Shown here piece after piece: positions 55,079 to 64,000 of a stretch of 64,000 nt of DNA. Source of the stretch: Propioniciclava sinopodophylli. GTDB lineage: Bacteria; Actinomycetota; Actinomycetes; Propionibacteriales; Propionibacteriaceae. The stretch is from contig NZ_SDMQ01000008.1 in assembly GCF_004324755.1 (NCBI RefSeq), positions 62,001 through 126,000 of the forward strand. The letters run 5' to 3'. Both the position numbers and the translations under genes were made by a program. The first letter of the stretch is position 1. Each line of letters opens with the position of its first letter. The notes beneath the pieces were generated by a model. It did not search any database, was not told the origin of the DNA, and saw nothing but the letters and a program-made list of their open reading frames with translations.

Positions 55079-55099
55079 AGGCGCTACGATCGGTCTCTT

Positions 55100-55687
55100 G
55101 TGAGCCCCTCCACCTCCTTCCTCGGTCGCTACGAGAACACGGCGCGGCAGTTCGTGAAGTTCGGGCTCATCGGCGGCGGGGGCGTCCTGGTGAACATGGC
55201 CACGGTCGCCGTCGCGAACGCGATCGGCGTAGGCATCTTCGGAGTCGTCGACAAGGACCCCTTCATCCCGCTGCCCGGCACCGAGCGCGCCCTGCGGTTC
55301 TACATCCTCTACGCGGGCATCGCGTTCCTCGTCGCCAACGTGTTCAACTTCATGCTCAACCGGCACTGGACGTTCAAGGACCACCACGGCAAGCCGGCCC
55401 CCTTCTTCAAGGAGTTCCTGCCGTTCCTCATGGTTGGCGGCGTCGCCCAGCTGGTGGGCTTCGTCATCCTCTACCTGCTGCGCAACGAGACCTCCCCGCT
55501 CTACCTGAGCCATCCGTTCTTCACCTACGACGGGCCGTGGTGGACGCTGCGCCTCTACTGGGCCCAGCTCATCCAGATCATCTGCGTGATGCCCATCAAC
55601 TTCGTCGTCAACAAGCTCTGGACCTTCCGCCTCGTGCGGCAGCGACACGCGGCGTCGGCCGCCGGGGATAGCGTCGGGCCTTCGTAA
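55100..55687 (+). CDS. GtrA-family membrane protein
   Basis: 195 residues, four membrane helices. RQFVKFGLIGGGGVLVNMAT opens it, ANVFNFMLNRHWTFKDH is the family hallmark and NFVVNKLWTFR repeats it near the end. GtrA proteins help flip lipid-linked sugars for cell-wall polysaccharide decoration; the partner glycosyltransferase is not here. A soluble loop (about 55-75) and one near 150 are larger than in short GtrA proteins. GTG 55100 is nine bases after TACGAT (55085-55090), so it may be leaderless. Its stop TAA lies within the smc -10 element. Confidence 0.85.
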   Translation: MSPSTSFLGRYENTARQFVKFGLIGGGGVLVNMATVAVANAIGVGIFGVVDKDPFIPLPGTERALRFYILYAGIAFLVANVFNFMLNRHWTFKDHHGKPAPFFKEFLPFLMVGGVAQLVGFVILYLLRNETSPLYLSHPFFTYDGPWWTLRLYWAQLIQIICVMPINFVVNKLWTFRLVRQRHAASAAGDSVGPS

Positions 55688-55696
55688 GGTGGGCGT

Positions 55697-58600
55697 GTGT
55701 ACCTCAAGTCCCTGACGCTGCGCGGCTTCAAGTCGTTCGCGTCGGCGACGACCCTGAACTTCGAACCCGGCATCACCTGCGTCGTGGGTCCGAACGGGTC
55801 CGGCAAGTCGAACGTCGTGGACGCCCTCAGCTGGGTGATGGGCGAGCAGGGCGCCAAGACCCTCCGCGGCGGCAAGATGGAGGACGTCATCTTCGCAGGC
55901 ACCACCGGACGCGCGCCCCTGGGCCGCGCCGAGGTCAGCCTCACCATCGACAACACCGACGGCGCGTTGCCGATCGAGTACACCGAGGTGACGATCAGCC
56001 GCACCATGTTCCGCTCCGGTGGCTCGGAGTACGCGATCAACGGCAACCCCGCCCGCCTCCTCGACGTCCAGGAACTGCTCAGCGACTCCGGCATCGGCCG
56101 CGAGATGCACGTCATCGTCGGGCAGGGCCAGCTCGACACCATCCTGCAGGCGACCCCCGAGGTGCGCCGCGGCTTCATCGAGGAGGCCGCGGGCGTCCTC
56201 AAGCACCGCAAGCGCAAGGAGAAGGCGCTCCGCAAGCTGGACGCCACCCAGGTCAACCTCGACCGGCTCGCCGACCTGGTGGCCGAGATCCGTCGCCAGC
56301 TCAAGCCCCTGGGCCGCCAGGCTGAGGTCGCGCGCAAGGCGGCGGTCGTCCAGGCCGAGCTCCGCGACGCCAAGGCCCGGCTGCTCGCCGACGACTACGT
56401 CATGGCGTCCCTCGCGCTGGAGTCCGACCTCGCCGCCGAAGCCGAGATCAAGGCGCGCCGCATCGCGCTGGAGGAGGCCCTGGAGGCCGCCCGCGAGTCC
56501 GAGGCCGAGGCCGAGGCGTCCGCCCGCGCCGCCACCCCCGAAGTGAACCGCGCACAGGAGACCTGGTACGCGCTCGCCGCGCTGCGCGAGCGCATCGCCA
56601 GCACCCTGACGATCGCGAACGAGCGCGTCCGTAACGCCGTCACCGCGACGGCCGAAGAGCGGCGCGGCCGCGACCCCGAGGCCATCGAGGCCGAGGCGGC
56701 CGGCATCCGGGAGTCCGAGGAGGCGATCGCCGCGCAGGTGGCCGAGCGCGCCGCGGCCCTCACGTCCGCCTCCGCCGCGCGCGAGCAGGCCGAGACGGCC
56801 CACGCCGAGGCCGAGAAGCAGTACGCGGCCCAGCTCCGGGCCATCGCCGACCGGCGCGAGGGGCTGGCCCGGCTCGCCGGCGAGGTGAACTCGCTCAAGT
56901 CCCGCACCGAGGCCGCGGACGCCGAGATCGAGCGGCTCCGCTCGGCCGGTGCCGAGGCCCGTAAGCGCGCCGACGAGGCCCGCGCCACGTTCACCCGTCT
57001 CGAGACCGAGCTCGGCGGCCTCACCGAGGGCGAGGAGGGTCTCGACGCCACGTACGAGGCCGCGGACGCCGAACGCGTCGCCGCCGCGCAGGCGCTGGAG
57101 CAGATCCGCGCCGACGAACAGCAAGCCCAGTCGGAACGGGCCTCGATCGCGGCCCGGCTCGAGGGGCTCAAGGTCGGCCTCGACCGGCCCGACGGCTCGG
57201 GGGCGCTGCTCGCGGCGTCCGAGCAGTTGGCCGGGGTTCTCGGTTCGGTGGGCGCACTCGTTCGCGTCGAGGCCGGCTACGAGGCTGCGGTGGCCGCCGC
57301 CCTCGGCGGGGCCGCCGAAGCCGTCGCCGTCACCGGGGTGGACGCCGCCGTCTCCGCGCTGTCCCACCTCAAGACCGACGACCTGGGCCGCGCCGGGCTG
57401 CTCCTGGGCGGCGCCGACACCGTCGACGACCGCGCCGACTGGCCCGCCCTGCCCGCCGGCGCCCGCTACGCCATCGACACCGTCACTGCCGACGCGGCGC
57501 TCGTCCCCGCGCTGAGCCGCCTCCTGCGCAAGGTCGCCGTCGTCGACGACCTGGCGGACGCCCGCGCGCTGGTCGGCTCGCTCCCGGACACCACGGCGAT
57601 CACCCGCGACGGCGACCTCCTGTCGGCCTGGTTCTCCATCGGCGGGTCGTCCGCGCGCCCGAGCCTCATCGAGGTCCAGGCCGCCGTGGACGCCGCCACC
57701 GACGCGCTTCGCCGGGCCCAGCAGGACGTCGAGCGACTCGCCTTCGCGCGGGCGTCCGCCACGACGACGCTTGAGGAGGCCACCGCCCGCACCGAGGCGG
57801 CTCTGGCGCGCCTGCACGAGTCCGACGCCCAGTACTCGGCCCTGGCCGACCAGCTCGGTCGCCTCAACCAGGCCTCCCGCGCGGCGATGGCCGAGGCGGA
57901 GCGGCACGACGCGTCCGTCGCTCGGGCCGAGGAGGCCCGCGACCGCAACGCCGCGTCGCTCGCGGCGCTCAGCGAGCGGCTCCGCGTGGCGCAGGACACC
58001 ACCGAGGTGAGGGAGGCCGACCCCGCCGAGCGCGATCGACTGGCGCTGGAGGCCGCCCGCGCACGGCAGGCTGAGATGGAGGCCCGCCTGGCGCTGCGCA
58101 CCGACGAGGAGCGCGCCCGCGCCCTGGCCGGCCGGGCCGATTCCCTGCTGCGGGCCGCTCGCGCCGAGCGCAACGCCCGCGCCGAGGCGGCCGCCCGTCG
58201 CGAGAGGATGCGCCGCGAGGCGGAGGTGGCCCGGGCCGCGGCCGCGGCGTCCGAGTGGTTGCTCGGGGTCGTCGCGACGTCCCAGGAGCAGGCCGGTCGG
58301 GCCCGCAAGGCCGCCGACGAGCGCCGGGTCGAGGCGGACCGCCGCGTCCACGACGCCCGGCAGCGCAGCCGCGACCTGGCCCGCCAGTTCGAGGGGATCG
58401 TGGACGTCGCCCACCGCGACGAGCTGGCGCGCGCCGAGCAGCGCATGCGCATCGAGGCGCTGGCGGAGAAGGCGTTGGACGAGCTGGGCCTGTCGGGCGA
58501 GGTGCTCGCCGCCGAGTACGGCCCCGACCAGCTCGTCCCGGTGCTGACGCGGCCCGACGGCACCGCCCTGACCGAGGACGACGAGCAGCCCGAGCCGCGC

Positions 58601-59260
58601 CCGTTCGTCCGGGCCGACCAGGAGAAGCGCTTCCGGACCGCGCAGCGCAACCTCGATCTCCTCGGGCGCGTGAACCCGCTCGCTCTGGAGGAGTTCGAGG
58701 CGATGAGCGAGCGCCACCAGTTCCTCGCCGAGCAACTCGACGACCTCAAGCGCACCCGCACCGACCTGCTCGGCATCATCGCCGACGTGGACGCCCGTGT
58801 GGAGCAGGTGTTCGCCGAGGCGTACGCCGACGTCGAGGTGGCCTTCGAGCACGCGTTCGCCCGACTGTTCCCCGGCGGTGAGGGACGCCTCGTGCTCACC
58901 GAGCCGGGCTCCTGGCTCACCACCGGGGTGGACGTCGAGGCGCGGCCCGCGGGCAAGAAGGTGAAGCGCCTGTCGCTGCTGTCCGGCGGCGAGCGCTCCC
59001 TGGTGGCCGTGGCGTTCCTCGTGGCCCTGTTCAAGGCGCGCCCGAGTCCGTTCTACATCCTCGACGAGGTCGAGGCCGCGCTCGACGACACCAATCTCGG
59101 CCGCCTCCTCGGCATTTACGAGGAACTGCGCGAGAACAGCCAGATGCTCGTCATCACCCACCAGAAGCGGACCATGGAGATCGCCGATGCCCTCTACGGC
59201 GTGACGATGCGCGAGCACGGCATCTCCACCGTGATCAGCCAACGTCTGCGTGATGGGTGA
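55697..59260 (+). CDS. smc: Chromosome segregation protein SMC
   Basis: 1187 residues. ATPase of the SMC-ScpAB condensin. N-terminal Walker A GPNGSGKSN at 31-39; coiled-coil arms about 170-480 and 670-1020, very rich in Ala/Glu/Arg; hinge about 490-650 with GALVRVEAGYEAAVAAALGG. Signature LLSGGERSLVAVAF at about 1094-1107 and Walker B DEVEAALDDTN at about 1120. Start GTG 55697 is six bases after TAAGGT (55685-55690), a leaderless start. A long opposite-strand open frame is only a shadow of the biased codons. Confidence 0.96.
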   Translation: MYLKSLTLRGFKSFASATTLNFEPGITCVVGPNGSGKSNVVDALSWVMGEQGAKTLRGGKMEDVIFAGTTGRAPLGRAEVSLTIDNTDGALPIEYTEVTISRTMFRSGGSEYAINGNPARLLDVQELLSDSGIGREMHVIVGQGQLDTILQATPEVRRGFIEEAAGVLKHRKRKEKALRKLDATQVNLDRLADLVAEIRRQLKPLGRQAEVARKAAVVQAELRDAKARLLADDYVMASLALESDLAAEAEIKARRIALEEALEAARESEAEAEASARAATPEVNRAQETWYALAALRERIASTLTIANERVRNAVTATAEERRGRDPEAIEAEAAGIRESEEAIAAQVAERAAALTSASAAREQAETAHAEAEKQYAAQLRAIADRREGLARLAGEVNSLKSRTEAADAEIERLRSAGAEARKRADEARATFTRLETELGGLTEGEEGLDATYEAADAERVAAAQALEQIRADEQQAQSERASIAARLEGLKVGLDRPDGSGALLAASEQLAGVLGSVGALVRVEAGYEAAVAAALGGAAEAVAVTGVDAAVSALSHLKTDDLGRAGLLLGGADTVDDRADWPALPAGARYAIDTVTADAALVPALSRLLRKVAVVDDLADARALVGSLPDTTAITRDGDLLSAWFSIGGSSARPSLIEVQAAVDAATDALRRAQQDVERLAFARASATTTLEEATARTEAALARLHESDAQYSALADQLGRLNQASRAAMAEAERHDASVARAEEARDRNAASLAALSERLRVAQDTTEVREADPAERDRLALEAARARQAEMEARLALRTDEERARALAGRADSLLRAARAERNARAEAAARRERMRREAEVARAAAAASEWLLGVVATSQEQAGRARKAADERRVEADRRVHDARQRSRDLARQFEGIVDVAHRDELARAEQRMRIEALAEKALDELGLSGEVLAAEYGPDQLVPVLTRPDGTALTEDDEQPEPRPFVRADQEKRFRTAQRNLDLLGRVNPLALEEFEAMSERHQFLAEQLDDLKRTRTDLLGIIADVDARVEQVFAEAYADVEVAFEHAFARLFPGGEGRLVLTEPGSWLTTGVDVEARPAGKKVKRLSLLSGGERSLVAVAFLVALFKARPSPFYILDEVEAALDDTNLGRLLGIYEELRENSQMLVITHQKRTMEIADALYGVTMREHGISTVISQRLRDG

Positions 59261-59302
59261 CCCGACCGCTCGGGCATACTGATAGCACCAGGAGGTGAAC
59301 CG

Positions 59303-59866
59303 ATGCCGATCATGATCTTCACGATGCTCGTCGTGCTCGTGCTGGCCGCCGGCGTCATCGCCGTGGTCGTGATGGGCATGGAGGGCACCGGGCGCACCAA
59401 GCACCCGGAGATCGCCGAGGCCATGCAGCGCACGGCCCGCCACCTCAACGGGGAGGGCGAGCCGCCCCGCGCCCTCGTCGCCGTCTTCGACGAGATGGAC
59501 GAGGTGGGCGACATCAACGTCCGCGAGCTGCCCCGAAAGCTGCGCACCGCGGCGTCCGCCGCATCGGCCGCCTCCGCCCGCTCGGCGCGCACCGCGTGGT
59601 CGTCGTTGTCCGCCCGTTCGGCCGCCTCGGCCAACCCGCCGGAGACCGAATCCGCCGACGAGGAGCCCGCCGCGGATCCCTCGGCCGCCATCAGCGCGGC
59701 GCTCGCGGCACCCGCCCCCGAGGACCCCGCCGAGGTCGACCCCTACGGCGTGTGGGGCCCCGCCGACCTCGAGGCGGTCGGGGGTGACACCGTCGACCGC
59801 AACGCCACGGTCGACGGCGACACCGTCGTCCGCGTGCGCCTGCCCGAAGGCGACGACCGGGCCTGA
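59303..59866 (+). CDS. Small membrane-anchored protein between smc and ftsY
   Basis: 187 residues; function not recognised. One N-terminal membrane helix (IMIFTMLVVLVLAAGVIAVV VM, about residues 3-24), then a cytoplasmic part: HPEIAEAMQRTARHLNGEGE and ALVAVFDEMDEVGDINVREL, followed by Ser/Ala-rich and acidic low-complexity sequence and a short beta-like end. It has the strongest SD here, AGGAGGTG, so translation should be efficient. Its place between smc and ftsY suggests envelope or secretion work, but this is only context. Confidence 0.75.
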   Translation: MPIMIFTMLVVLVLAAGVIAVVVMGMEGTGRTKHPEIAEAMQRTARHLNGEGEPPRALVAVFDEMDEVGDINVRELPRKLRTAASAASAASARSARTAWSSLSARSAASANPPETESADEEPAADPSAAISAALAAPAPEDPAEVDPYGVWGPADLEAVGGDTVDRNATVDGDTVVRVRLPEGDDRA

Positions 59867-59888
59867 GCCCCACCACTAGGATGGCGGC

Positions 59889-61043
59889 GTGCTGACCCCC
59901 ATCGACCCCATCGTCTGGATCATCGTCGGCGGTGTCGTGGCGCTGGCCGCCATCCTGACGACCGTCCTCGTCGTCCGCAACCGGCGCCAGCGGGAGCTGA
60001 CCCGCCGGGACCGGCGCCCGATCGAGGCCCCGGCCGCCCGACCCGAGGCGCCGGTCGAGCCGGGAGCCCGCGAGGCCGCGGTCGAGGCGCCCGCGCCGGC
60101 CCCGACGGCCGACCGGCCCGAGGCCGCCGGCACGCGCCTGGCGCGCCTGCGCCGCCGCCTGGCCGGCTCGAACAACGTGCTGGCCCAGGCGCTGCTCGGC
60201 CTGATCAGCACCGACCGCCTGGACGCCGACACCTGGGACGACTTCGAGGCGACCCTCATCGGCTCCGATCTGGGCGTCGGCCCGACCACCGAGCTGGTCG
60301 ACACGCTGCGCAAGGAGCTCTCCATCGACGGCGTCAACGACCCGACGCGCGCAAGGACGGTGCTGCGCGAGGAGCTCGTGAAGCTGGCCGACCCGACGTT
60401 GGACCGCACGCTGAACGTCACAGGCTCCGCCGGGCTGCCCGCGGTGGTTCTGGTCGTCGGCGTGAACGGCACGGGCAAGACCACCACCGTCGGCAAGCTC
60501 GCCCGCCTGCTGGTCGCCGAGGGCAAGACCGTCCTGTTGGGCGCCGCCGACACGTTCCGGGCCGCGGCGTCCGAGCAGTTGCAGACGTGGGGCGACCGCG
60601 TCGGCGTCGAGACCGTGCGCGGGGCAGAGGGCGCCGACCCGGCGTCCGTGGCGTTCGATGCGGTGAACACCGGCGCGGACAAGGGTGTCGACGTGGTGCT
60701 GGTCGACACGGCCGGACGCCTCCACAACAAGTCCAACCTGATGGACGAGCTGGGCAAGATCCGGCGCGTCATCGAGAAGAGGGCCCCGATCACCGAGTGT
60801 CTCCTGCTGCTCGACGCGACCACCGGGCAGAACGGACTCATCCAGGCGCGCGTGTTCAACGAGGTCACCGACGTCACCGGCATCGTCCTGAGCAAGCTGG
60901 ACGGCTCGGCCAAGGGCGGCATCGTCGTCCAGGTGCAGCGGGAGCTCGGCGTCCCGGTCAAGTTGATCGGCCTGGGCGAGGGCGTGGACGACCTGGCCCC
61001 CTTCACCGCCGAGGGATTCGTCGACGGCCTCCTGGGTGAGTAG
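59889..61043 (+). CDS. ftsY: Signal recognition particle receptor FtsY
   Basis: 384 residues. GTPase that docks Ffh-ribosome complexes at the membrane. One N-terminal membrane helix (IVWIIVGGVVALAAILTTVL) instead of the E. coli acidic A domain; Pro/Ala linker to about 75; N domain; G domain with GVNGTGKT at 191-198, DTAGRLHNK, and SKLDGSAKGG. GTG 59889 is six bases after TAGGAT (59877-59882), a leaderless start. A hairpin ends the transcript before ffh. Confidence 0.96.
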   Translation: MLTPIDPIVWIIVGGVVALAAILTTVLVVRNRRQRELTRRDRRPIEAPAARPEAPVEPGAREAAVEAPAPAPTADRPEAAGTRLARLRRRLAGSNNVLAQALLGLISTDRLDADTWDDFEATLIGSDLGVGPTTELVDTLRKELSIDGVNDPTRARTVLREELVKLADPTLDRTLNVTGSAGLPAVVLVVGVNGTGKTTTVGKLARLLVAEGKTVLLGAADTFRAAASEQLQTWGDRVGVETVRGAEGADPASVAFDAVNTGADKGVDVVLVDTAGRLHNKSNLMDELGKIRRVIEKRAPITECLLLLDATTGQNGLIQARVFNEVTDVTGIVLSKLDGSAKGGIVVQVQRELGVPVKLIGLGEGVDDLAPFTAEGFVDGLLGE

Positions 61044-61066
61044 GTCCCCTTGGATCCACTGAAACC

Positions 61067-61087
61067 CTGATGCGTCCCACGCATCAG
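61067..61087 (+). terminator. Hairpin after ftsY
   Basis: CTGATGC (61067-61073), loop GTCCCAC, GCATCAG (61081-61087). Except for two loop bases it equals the tip of the terminator after infB. The following 190 bases (61090-61283) hold no recognisable RNA gene or ORF; TAGGCT at 61242-61247 is the probable ffh -10. Confidence 0.65.
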
Positions 61088-61283
61088 AGTCCCAGTCGCG
61101 TGGAAACCACCACCAACCGCCCGCAGCGTCAGGCTTCGGGGAGCCGCCCCAGGAGGAACGACGGGGGGACGAGCGCCCAGGCCCCGCGGCAAGGATCCGA
61201 CGCCCGCGGCGTCCCCGGGGGGCGAGGTGGGCCGGTCACGGTAGGCTGGGGCGGCACCGATCCGTCTTGATGAGAAGGCACGC

Positions 61284-62861
61284 ATGTTCGACACCCTGCA
61301 AGACCGCCTCCAAGCCACGTTCCGCAACCTGCGTGGCAAGGGACGGCTCACCGACGCCGACATCGACGCGACCGCGCGCGAGATCCGCCTGGCGCTGCTC
61401 GAGGCCGACGTCAACCTGGGGGTCGTCAAGGAGTTCGTGGGCGCCGTCAAGGAGCGCGCCAAGGGCGAGGAGCTCAGCCAGGCGCTGAACCCCACCCAGC
61501 AGATCATCAAGATCGTCAACGAGGAGCTCGTCGAGATCCTCGGCGGGCAGGCCCGCCAGCTGCGGTTCGCCAAGAACCCGCCGACCGTCATCATGCTCGC
61601 GGGCCTCCAGGGCTCCGGCAAGACGACGCTCGCCGGCAAGCTCGGCCTGTGGCTGCGCGAGCAGGGCCACACCCCGATGCTGGTCGCCGCCGACCTCCAG
61701 CGCCCCAACGCCGTCAACCAGCTCCAGGTCGTGGGCGGGCGCGCGGGCGTCCCCGTGTTCGCTCCCGAGCCGGGCAACGGCGTCGGCAACCCGGTCGAGG
61801 TGGCGCGGGCGTCCATCGAGGAGGCCAAGCGCAAGTACTACGACACGGTCATCGTCGACACCGCCGGACGCCTCGGCGTGGACGCCGAGCTCATGCAGCA
61901 GGCCGCCGACATCCGTGACGCGGTCGACCCAGACGAGATCCTGTTCGTCGTCGACGCGATGATCGGCCAGGACGCCGTCAACACCGCCAACGCGTTCGCC
62001 GAGGGCGTCGGCTTCGACGGCGTCGTGCTGTCCAAGCTCGACGGCGACGCCCGCGGCGGCGCGGCCCTGTCCATCGCCAAGGTGACCGGTAAGCCGATCA
62101 TGTTCGCCTCCAACGGCGAAGCGCTGAAGGACTTCGACCTCTTCCACCCCGACCGGATGGCCTCGCGCATCCTCGACATGGGCGACCTGCTCACCCTCAT
62201 CGAGCAGGCCGAGAAGACCTTCGATGTCGAGCAGTCGCGCAAGGCCGCCGAGAAGATCATGGGCTCGGGCGACTTCGGGCTGGACGACTTCCTGCAGCAG
62301 ATGCAGGCCGTCCGCAAGATGGGCCCGATGAGCAAGATCCTCGGCATGATGCCGGGCATGGGGCAGTACAAGGACGCCCTGGGCGCCATCGACGAGCGGG
62401 AGATCGACCGCATCGAGGCGATCATCTACTCGATGACGCCGGCCGAGCGGGCCAAGCCGGAGATCCTCAACGGGTCCCGCCGCTCACGCATCGCCAGCGG
62501 CTCCGGCACTACCGTCCAGGACGTCAACGGCCTGGTGAACCGCTTCATGGAGACCCGCAAGCTCATGCGCCAGATGGGCAAGGGCGGCGGCATGCCGGGC
62601 ATGCCCGCCGGCATGGGCGCGATGGGCGGAATGCCCGGCCTGCCCGGGCGACCCGCCAAGCAGCAGCCCAAGAAGGGCAAGAACGCGCGCAAGGTCTCCG
62701 GCAACCCCGCCAAGCGCTCGGGCAACCCCGCCGCGGCGGCCGCCCAGCAGCCGCAGACGCCCCAGACCGAGGCGGAGATGCAGGCCGCGATGGCCGACTT
62801 CCAGCTGCCGCCGGAGCTGCAGAAGATGCTCAACCAGAACAACTTGGGCCCCTTCGGCTGA
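61284..62861 (+). CDS. ffh: Signal recognition particle protein Ffh
   Basis: 525 residues. SRP54 GTPase that binds signal peptides and 4.5S RNA. N domain (1-90), G domain with GLQGSGKT at 107-114, DTAGRLGVD, and SKLDGDARGG; M domain with KMGPMSKILGMMPGMGQYK and SRRSRIASGSGT (RNA-binding), then a Met/Gly-rich segment (MPGMPAGMGAMGGMPGLPG) and a Lys/Pro/Gln-rich tail. SD GAGAAGGCACGC precedes ATG 61284. The SRP RNA gene itself is not in the window. Confidence 0.97.
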   Translation: MFDTLQDRLQATFRNLRGKGRLTDADIDATAREIRLALLEADVNLGVVKEFVGAVKERAKGEELSQALNPTQQIIKIVNEELVEILGGQARQLRFAKNPPTVIMLAGLQGSGKTTLAGKLGLWLREQGHTPMLVAADLQRPNAVNQLQVVGGRAGVPVFAPEPGNGVGNPVEVARASIEEAKRKYYDTVIVDTAGRLGVDAELMQQAADIRDAVDPDEILFVVDAMIGQDAVNTANAFAEGVGFDGVVLSKLDGDARGGAALSIAKVTGKPIMFASNGEALKDFDLFHPDRMASRILDMGDLLTLIEQAEKTFDVEQSRKAAEKIMGSGDFGLDDFLQQMQAVRKMGPMSKILGMMPGMGQYKDALGAIDEREIDRIEAIIYSMTPAERAKPEILNGSRRSRIASGSGTTVQDVNGLVNRFMETRKLMRQMGKGGGMPGMPAGMGAMGGMPGLPGRPAKQQPKKGKNARKVSGNPAKRSGNPAAAAAQQPQTPQTEAEMQAAMADFQLPPELQKMLNQNNLGPFG

Positions 62862-62894
62862 CGCCGGGTCGCCCGGTGGGGCAAGCTGGGGCCC

Positions 62895-64000
62895 ATGGCG
62901 CACTCGCACGACGACGTACCGCTGGACGCCCTCGGTCAGCCCCTGTTCGCCCACACCCACACCCACGACGGGTCGACCCACACCCACGTGCGCAGGGTGG
63001 CCGACGATGACGCACGCCTGAGCCCGGCCCGCCCGCGCCTCCACCTGCGCGGCGTGGTGCTGCCCGGCAACGAGGTGGTCGACCTCTGGGTCGTCGACGG
63101 GCACGTCACATATGAACCCGTCGCGGACGCCCTCACCGTCGCCACCGACTGCTGGATCATGCCGGGCCTCGTGGACGCCCACTGCCACATCGGCATGGGC
63201 CCCCAGGGTCCGACCGACGCCGAGGACGTCGAGCGTCAGGCCCTCACCGACAGGGACGCCGGCACGCTCCTGGCCCGCTCCCCGGGCGTCCCGACCGACA
63301 CCAGCTGGGTGGACGACCGCGAGGACCTGCCCCGCCTGATCCGGGCCGGACGCCACATCGCCCGGCCCCGGCGCTACATCCGCAACCTCGCCGAGGAGGT
63401 CGAGCCCGACGGGCTCGTCGAAGAGGTGCGCACCCAGGCCCGCGCCGGCGACGGTTGGGTCAAGATCGTCGGCGACTGGATCGACCGGGACGCCGGCGAC
63501 CTGCGCCCGCTGTGGCCCGCCGACGTGGCCGCCGCGGCGATCGAGGCGGCCCACGACGAGGGGGCGCGGGTGACTGCGCACTGCTTCGACGAGCAGTCGG
63601 TGACCGAACTCGTGGACGCCGGCATCGACGGCATCGAGCACGGCACCGGCCTGGACGACGCCACCATCGCCACCATGGCCGAGCGAGGGGTCTCGCTCGT
63701 CCCGACGCTGGTCAACATCGACACCTTCCCCGAGATCGCCGCGGCGGGGGAGGCGAAGTTCCCCACCTACGCCGCCCACATGCGCGCCCTCCACGAGCGC
63801 CGCTTCGAGACCATCGGCAAGGCCGTGGACGCCGGCGTCCCGGTGTTCGCGGGCACGGATGCCGGGACCGTCATCCCGCACGGCATCCTCCCCGACGAGA
63901 TCGCCCTGCTCGCCCGGGTCGGCGGCCCCGAGTTCGCGTTGGGCGCCGCGTCCTGGCGCGCCCGGGAGTGGCTGGGCGCGGACGGTCTGGAGGAGGGGGC
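62895..64000 (+). CDS. Amidohydrolase-family protein with His-rich N-terminus (cut by window end)
   Basis: 368 codons seen; the frame is open at the right edge. The N-terminus is unusual: AHSHDDVPLD, then FAHTHTHDGSTHTHV, nine His within about 30 residues. Next is the metal-dependent hydrolase pattern: PGLVDAHCHIG (HxH site), KIVGDWID with a possible carboxylated Lys, VTAHCFDEQ, IEHGTGLDD and FAGTDAGTV (final Asp). Substrate unknown; relatives include prolidase- and imidazolonepropionase-like enzymes. An amidohydrolase gene often follows ffh in actinobacteria. The ATG is seven bases after CAAGCT (62882-62887), possibly leaderless. Confidence 0.85.
   Translation, partial: MAHSHDDVPLDALGQPLFAHTHTHDGSTHTHVRRVADDDARLSPARPRLHLRGVVLPGNEVVDLWVVDGHVTYEPVADALTVATDCWIMPGLVDAHCHIGMGPQGPTDAEDVERQALTDRDAGTLLARSPGVPTDTSWVDDREDLPRLIRAGRHIARPRRYIRNLAEEVEPDGLVEEVRTQARAGDGWVKIVGDWIDRDAGDLRPLWPADVAAAAIEAAHDEGARVTAHCFDEQSVTELVDAGIDGIEHGTGLDDATIATMAERGVSLVPTLVNIDTFPEIAAAGEAKFPTYAAHMRALHERRFETIGKAVDAGVPVFAGTDAGTVIPHGILPDEIALLARVGGPEFALGAASWRAREWLGADGLEEG

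Noticed and set aside
54719-59443. Minus-strand open frame of 1574 codons opposite smc
   Set aside because: It is made of reversed high-GC codons of smc, with low-complexity Leu/Gly/Arg/Asp composition and no domain; smc is unmistakable on the plus strand.
61070-61270. Possible 66-residue ORF or SRP RNA gene between ftsY and ffh
   Set aside because: The frame has no SD and looks like random Arg/Pro/Gly sequence; no GGUGCUG-type or GGAAGCAG tetraloop sequence of 4.5S RNA is present.

Overview
The window is about 64 kb of high-GC DNA from the chromosome of an actinobacterium, most likely in or near the Propionibacteriaceae. The reasons are the strong G/C preference at third codon positions, the housekeeping order rpsB-tsf-pyrH-frr-cdsA-rlmN-dxr-rseP-ispG, a short NusA, an IF2 with a very long Pro/Ala/Gly N-terminus, and the coaD-SepIVA-like-DUF177-rpmF-rnc-mutM-smc-ftsY-ffh block. 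The family-level placement is inference; no 16S gene is present.

Layout. 1-1283: end of an FtsX-type permease, then a scar where a ribbon-helix-helix antitoxin start and a transposase end are joined. 1284-13276: tandem-M23 protein (minus strand), then translation, nucleotide and lipid genes (rpsB, tsf, pyrH, frr, cdsA, rlmN), a YwaF-like membrane protein, a LOG-family protein and the MEP/RseP genes dxr, rseP and ispG. 13415-18993: GNAT, a TerC Mn exporter behind a candidate Mn riboswitch, proS, a TSUP permease and a ferritin-like lipoprotein. 19080-29494: the rimP-nusA / ylxR-infB-rbfA-truB-ribF translation locus, split by a minus-strand cassette (secreted helical protein, acetate-type symporter with an in-frame amber codon, DUF485 partner). 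29622-36094: GNAT, three-gene pnt transhydrogenase, rpsO, pnp. 36285-39888: AbiEi-like nuclease protein, dapB, DUF2993 protein, mycothiol/glutathione-type hydroquinone reductase. 39945-45208: SorC regulator divergent from glpD-glpF-glpK. 45336-64000: GNAT, RNase J, rpmB, recG, PPOX-like protein, rsmD, coaD, SepIVA-like, DUF177, rpmF, rnc, mutM, an HTH remnant, GtrA, smc, a small membrane protein, ftsY, ffh and an amidohydrolase cut by the window end.

Most of the window is information processing: ribosomal proteins, initiation and elongation factors, rRNA/tRNA modification, RNA decay (PNPase, RNase J, RNase III), SRP targeting (Ffh, FtsY) and chromosome maintenance (SMC, RecG, MutM). Metabolic modules are isoprenoid synthesis, glycerol catabolism, lysine/peptidoglycan (dapB), NAD(P)H balance (pnt) and CoA/flavin synthesis (coaD, ribF).

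Regulation is the most informative layer. About seventeen genes carry a TANNNT-like -10 element that ends 6-9 bases before ATG/GTG, which implies leaderless mRNAs. The exceptions with long leaders are rpsB, terC, infB, pnp and rpmB. The infB leader holds three overlapping mini-ORFs followed by a hairpin next to the Shine-Dalgarno; I consider this the best candidate for an under-described regulatory element here. No tRNA, rRNA, CRISPR array, prophage or biosynthetic cluster was seen.
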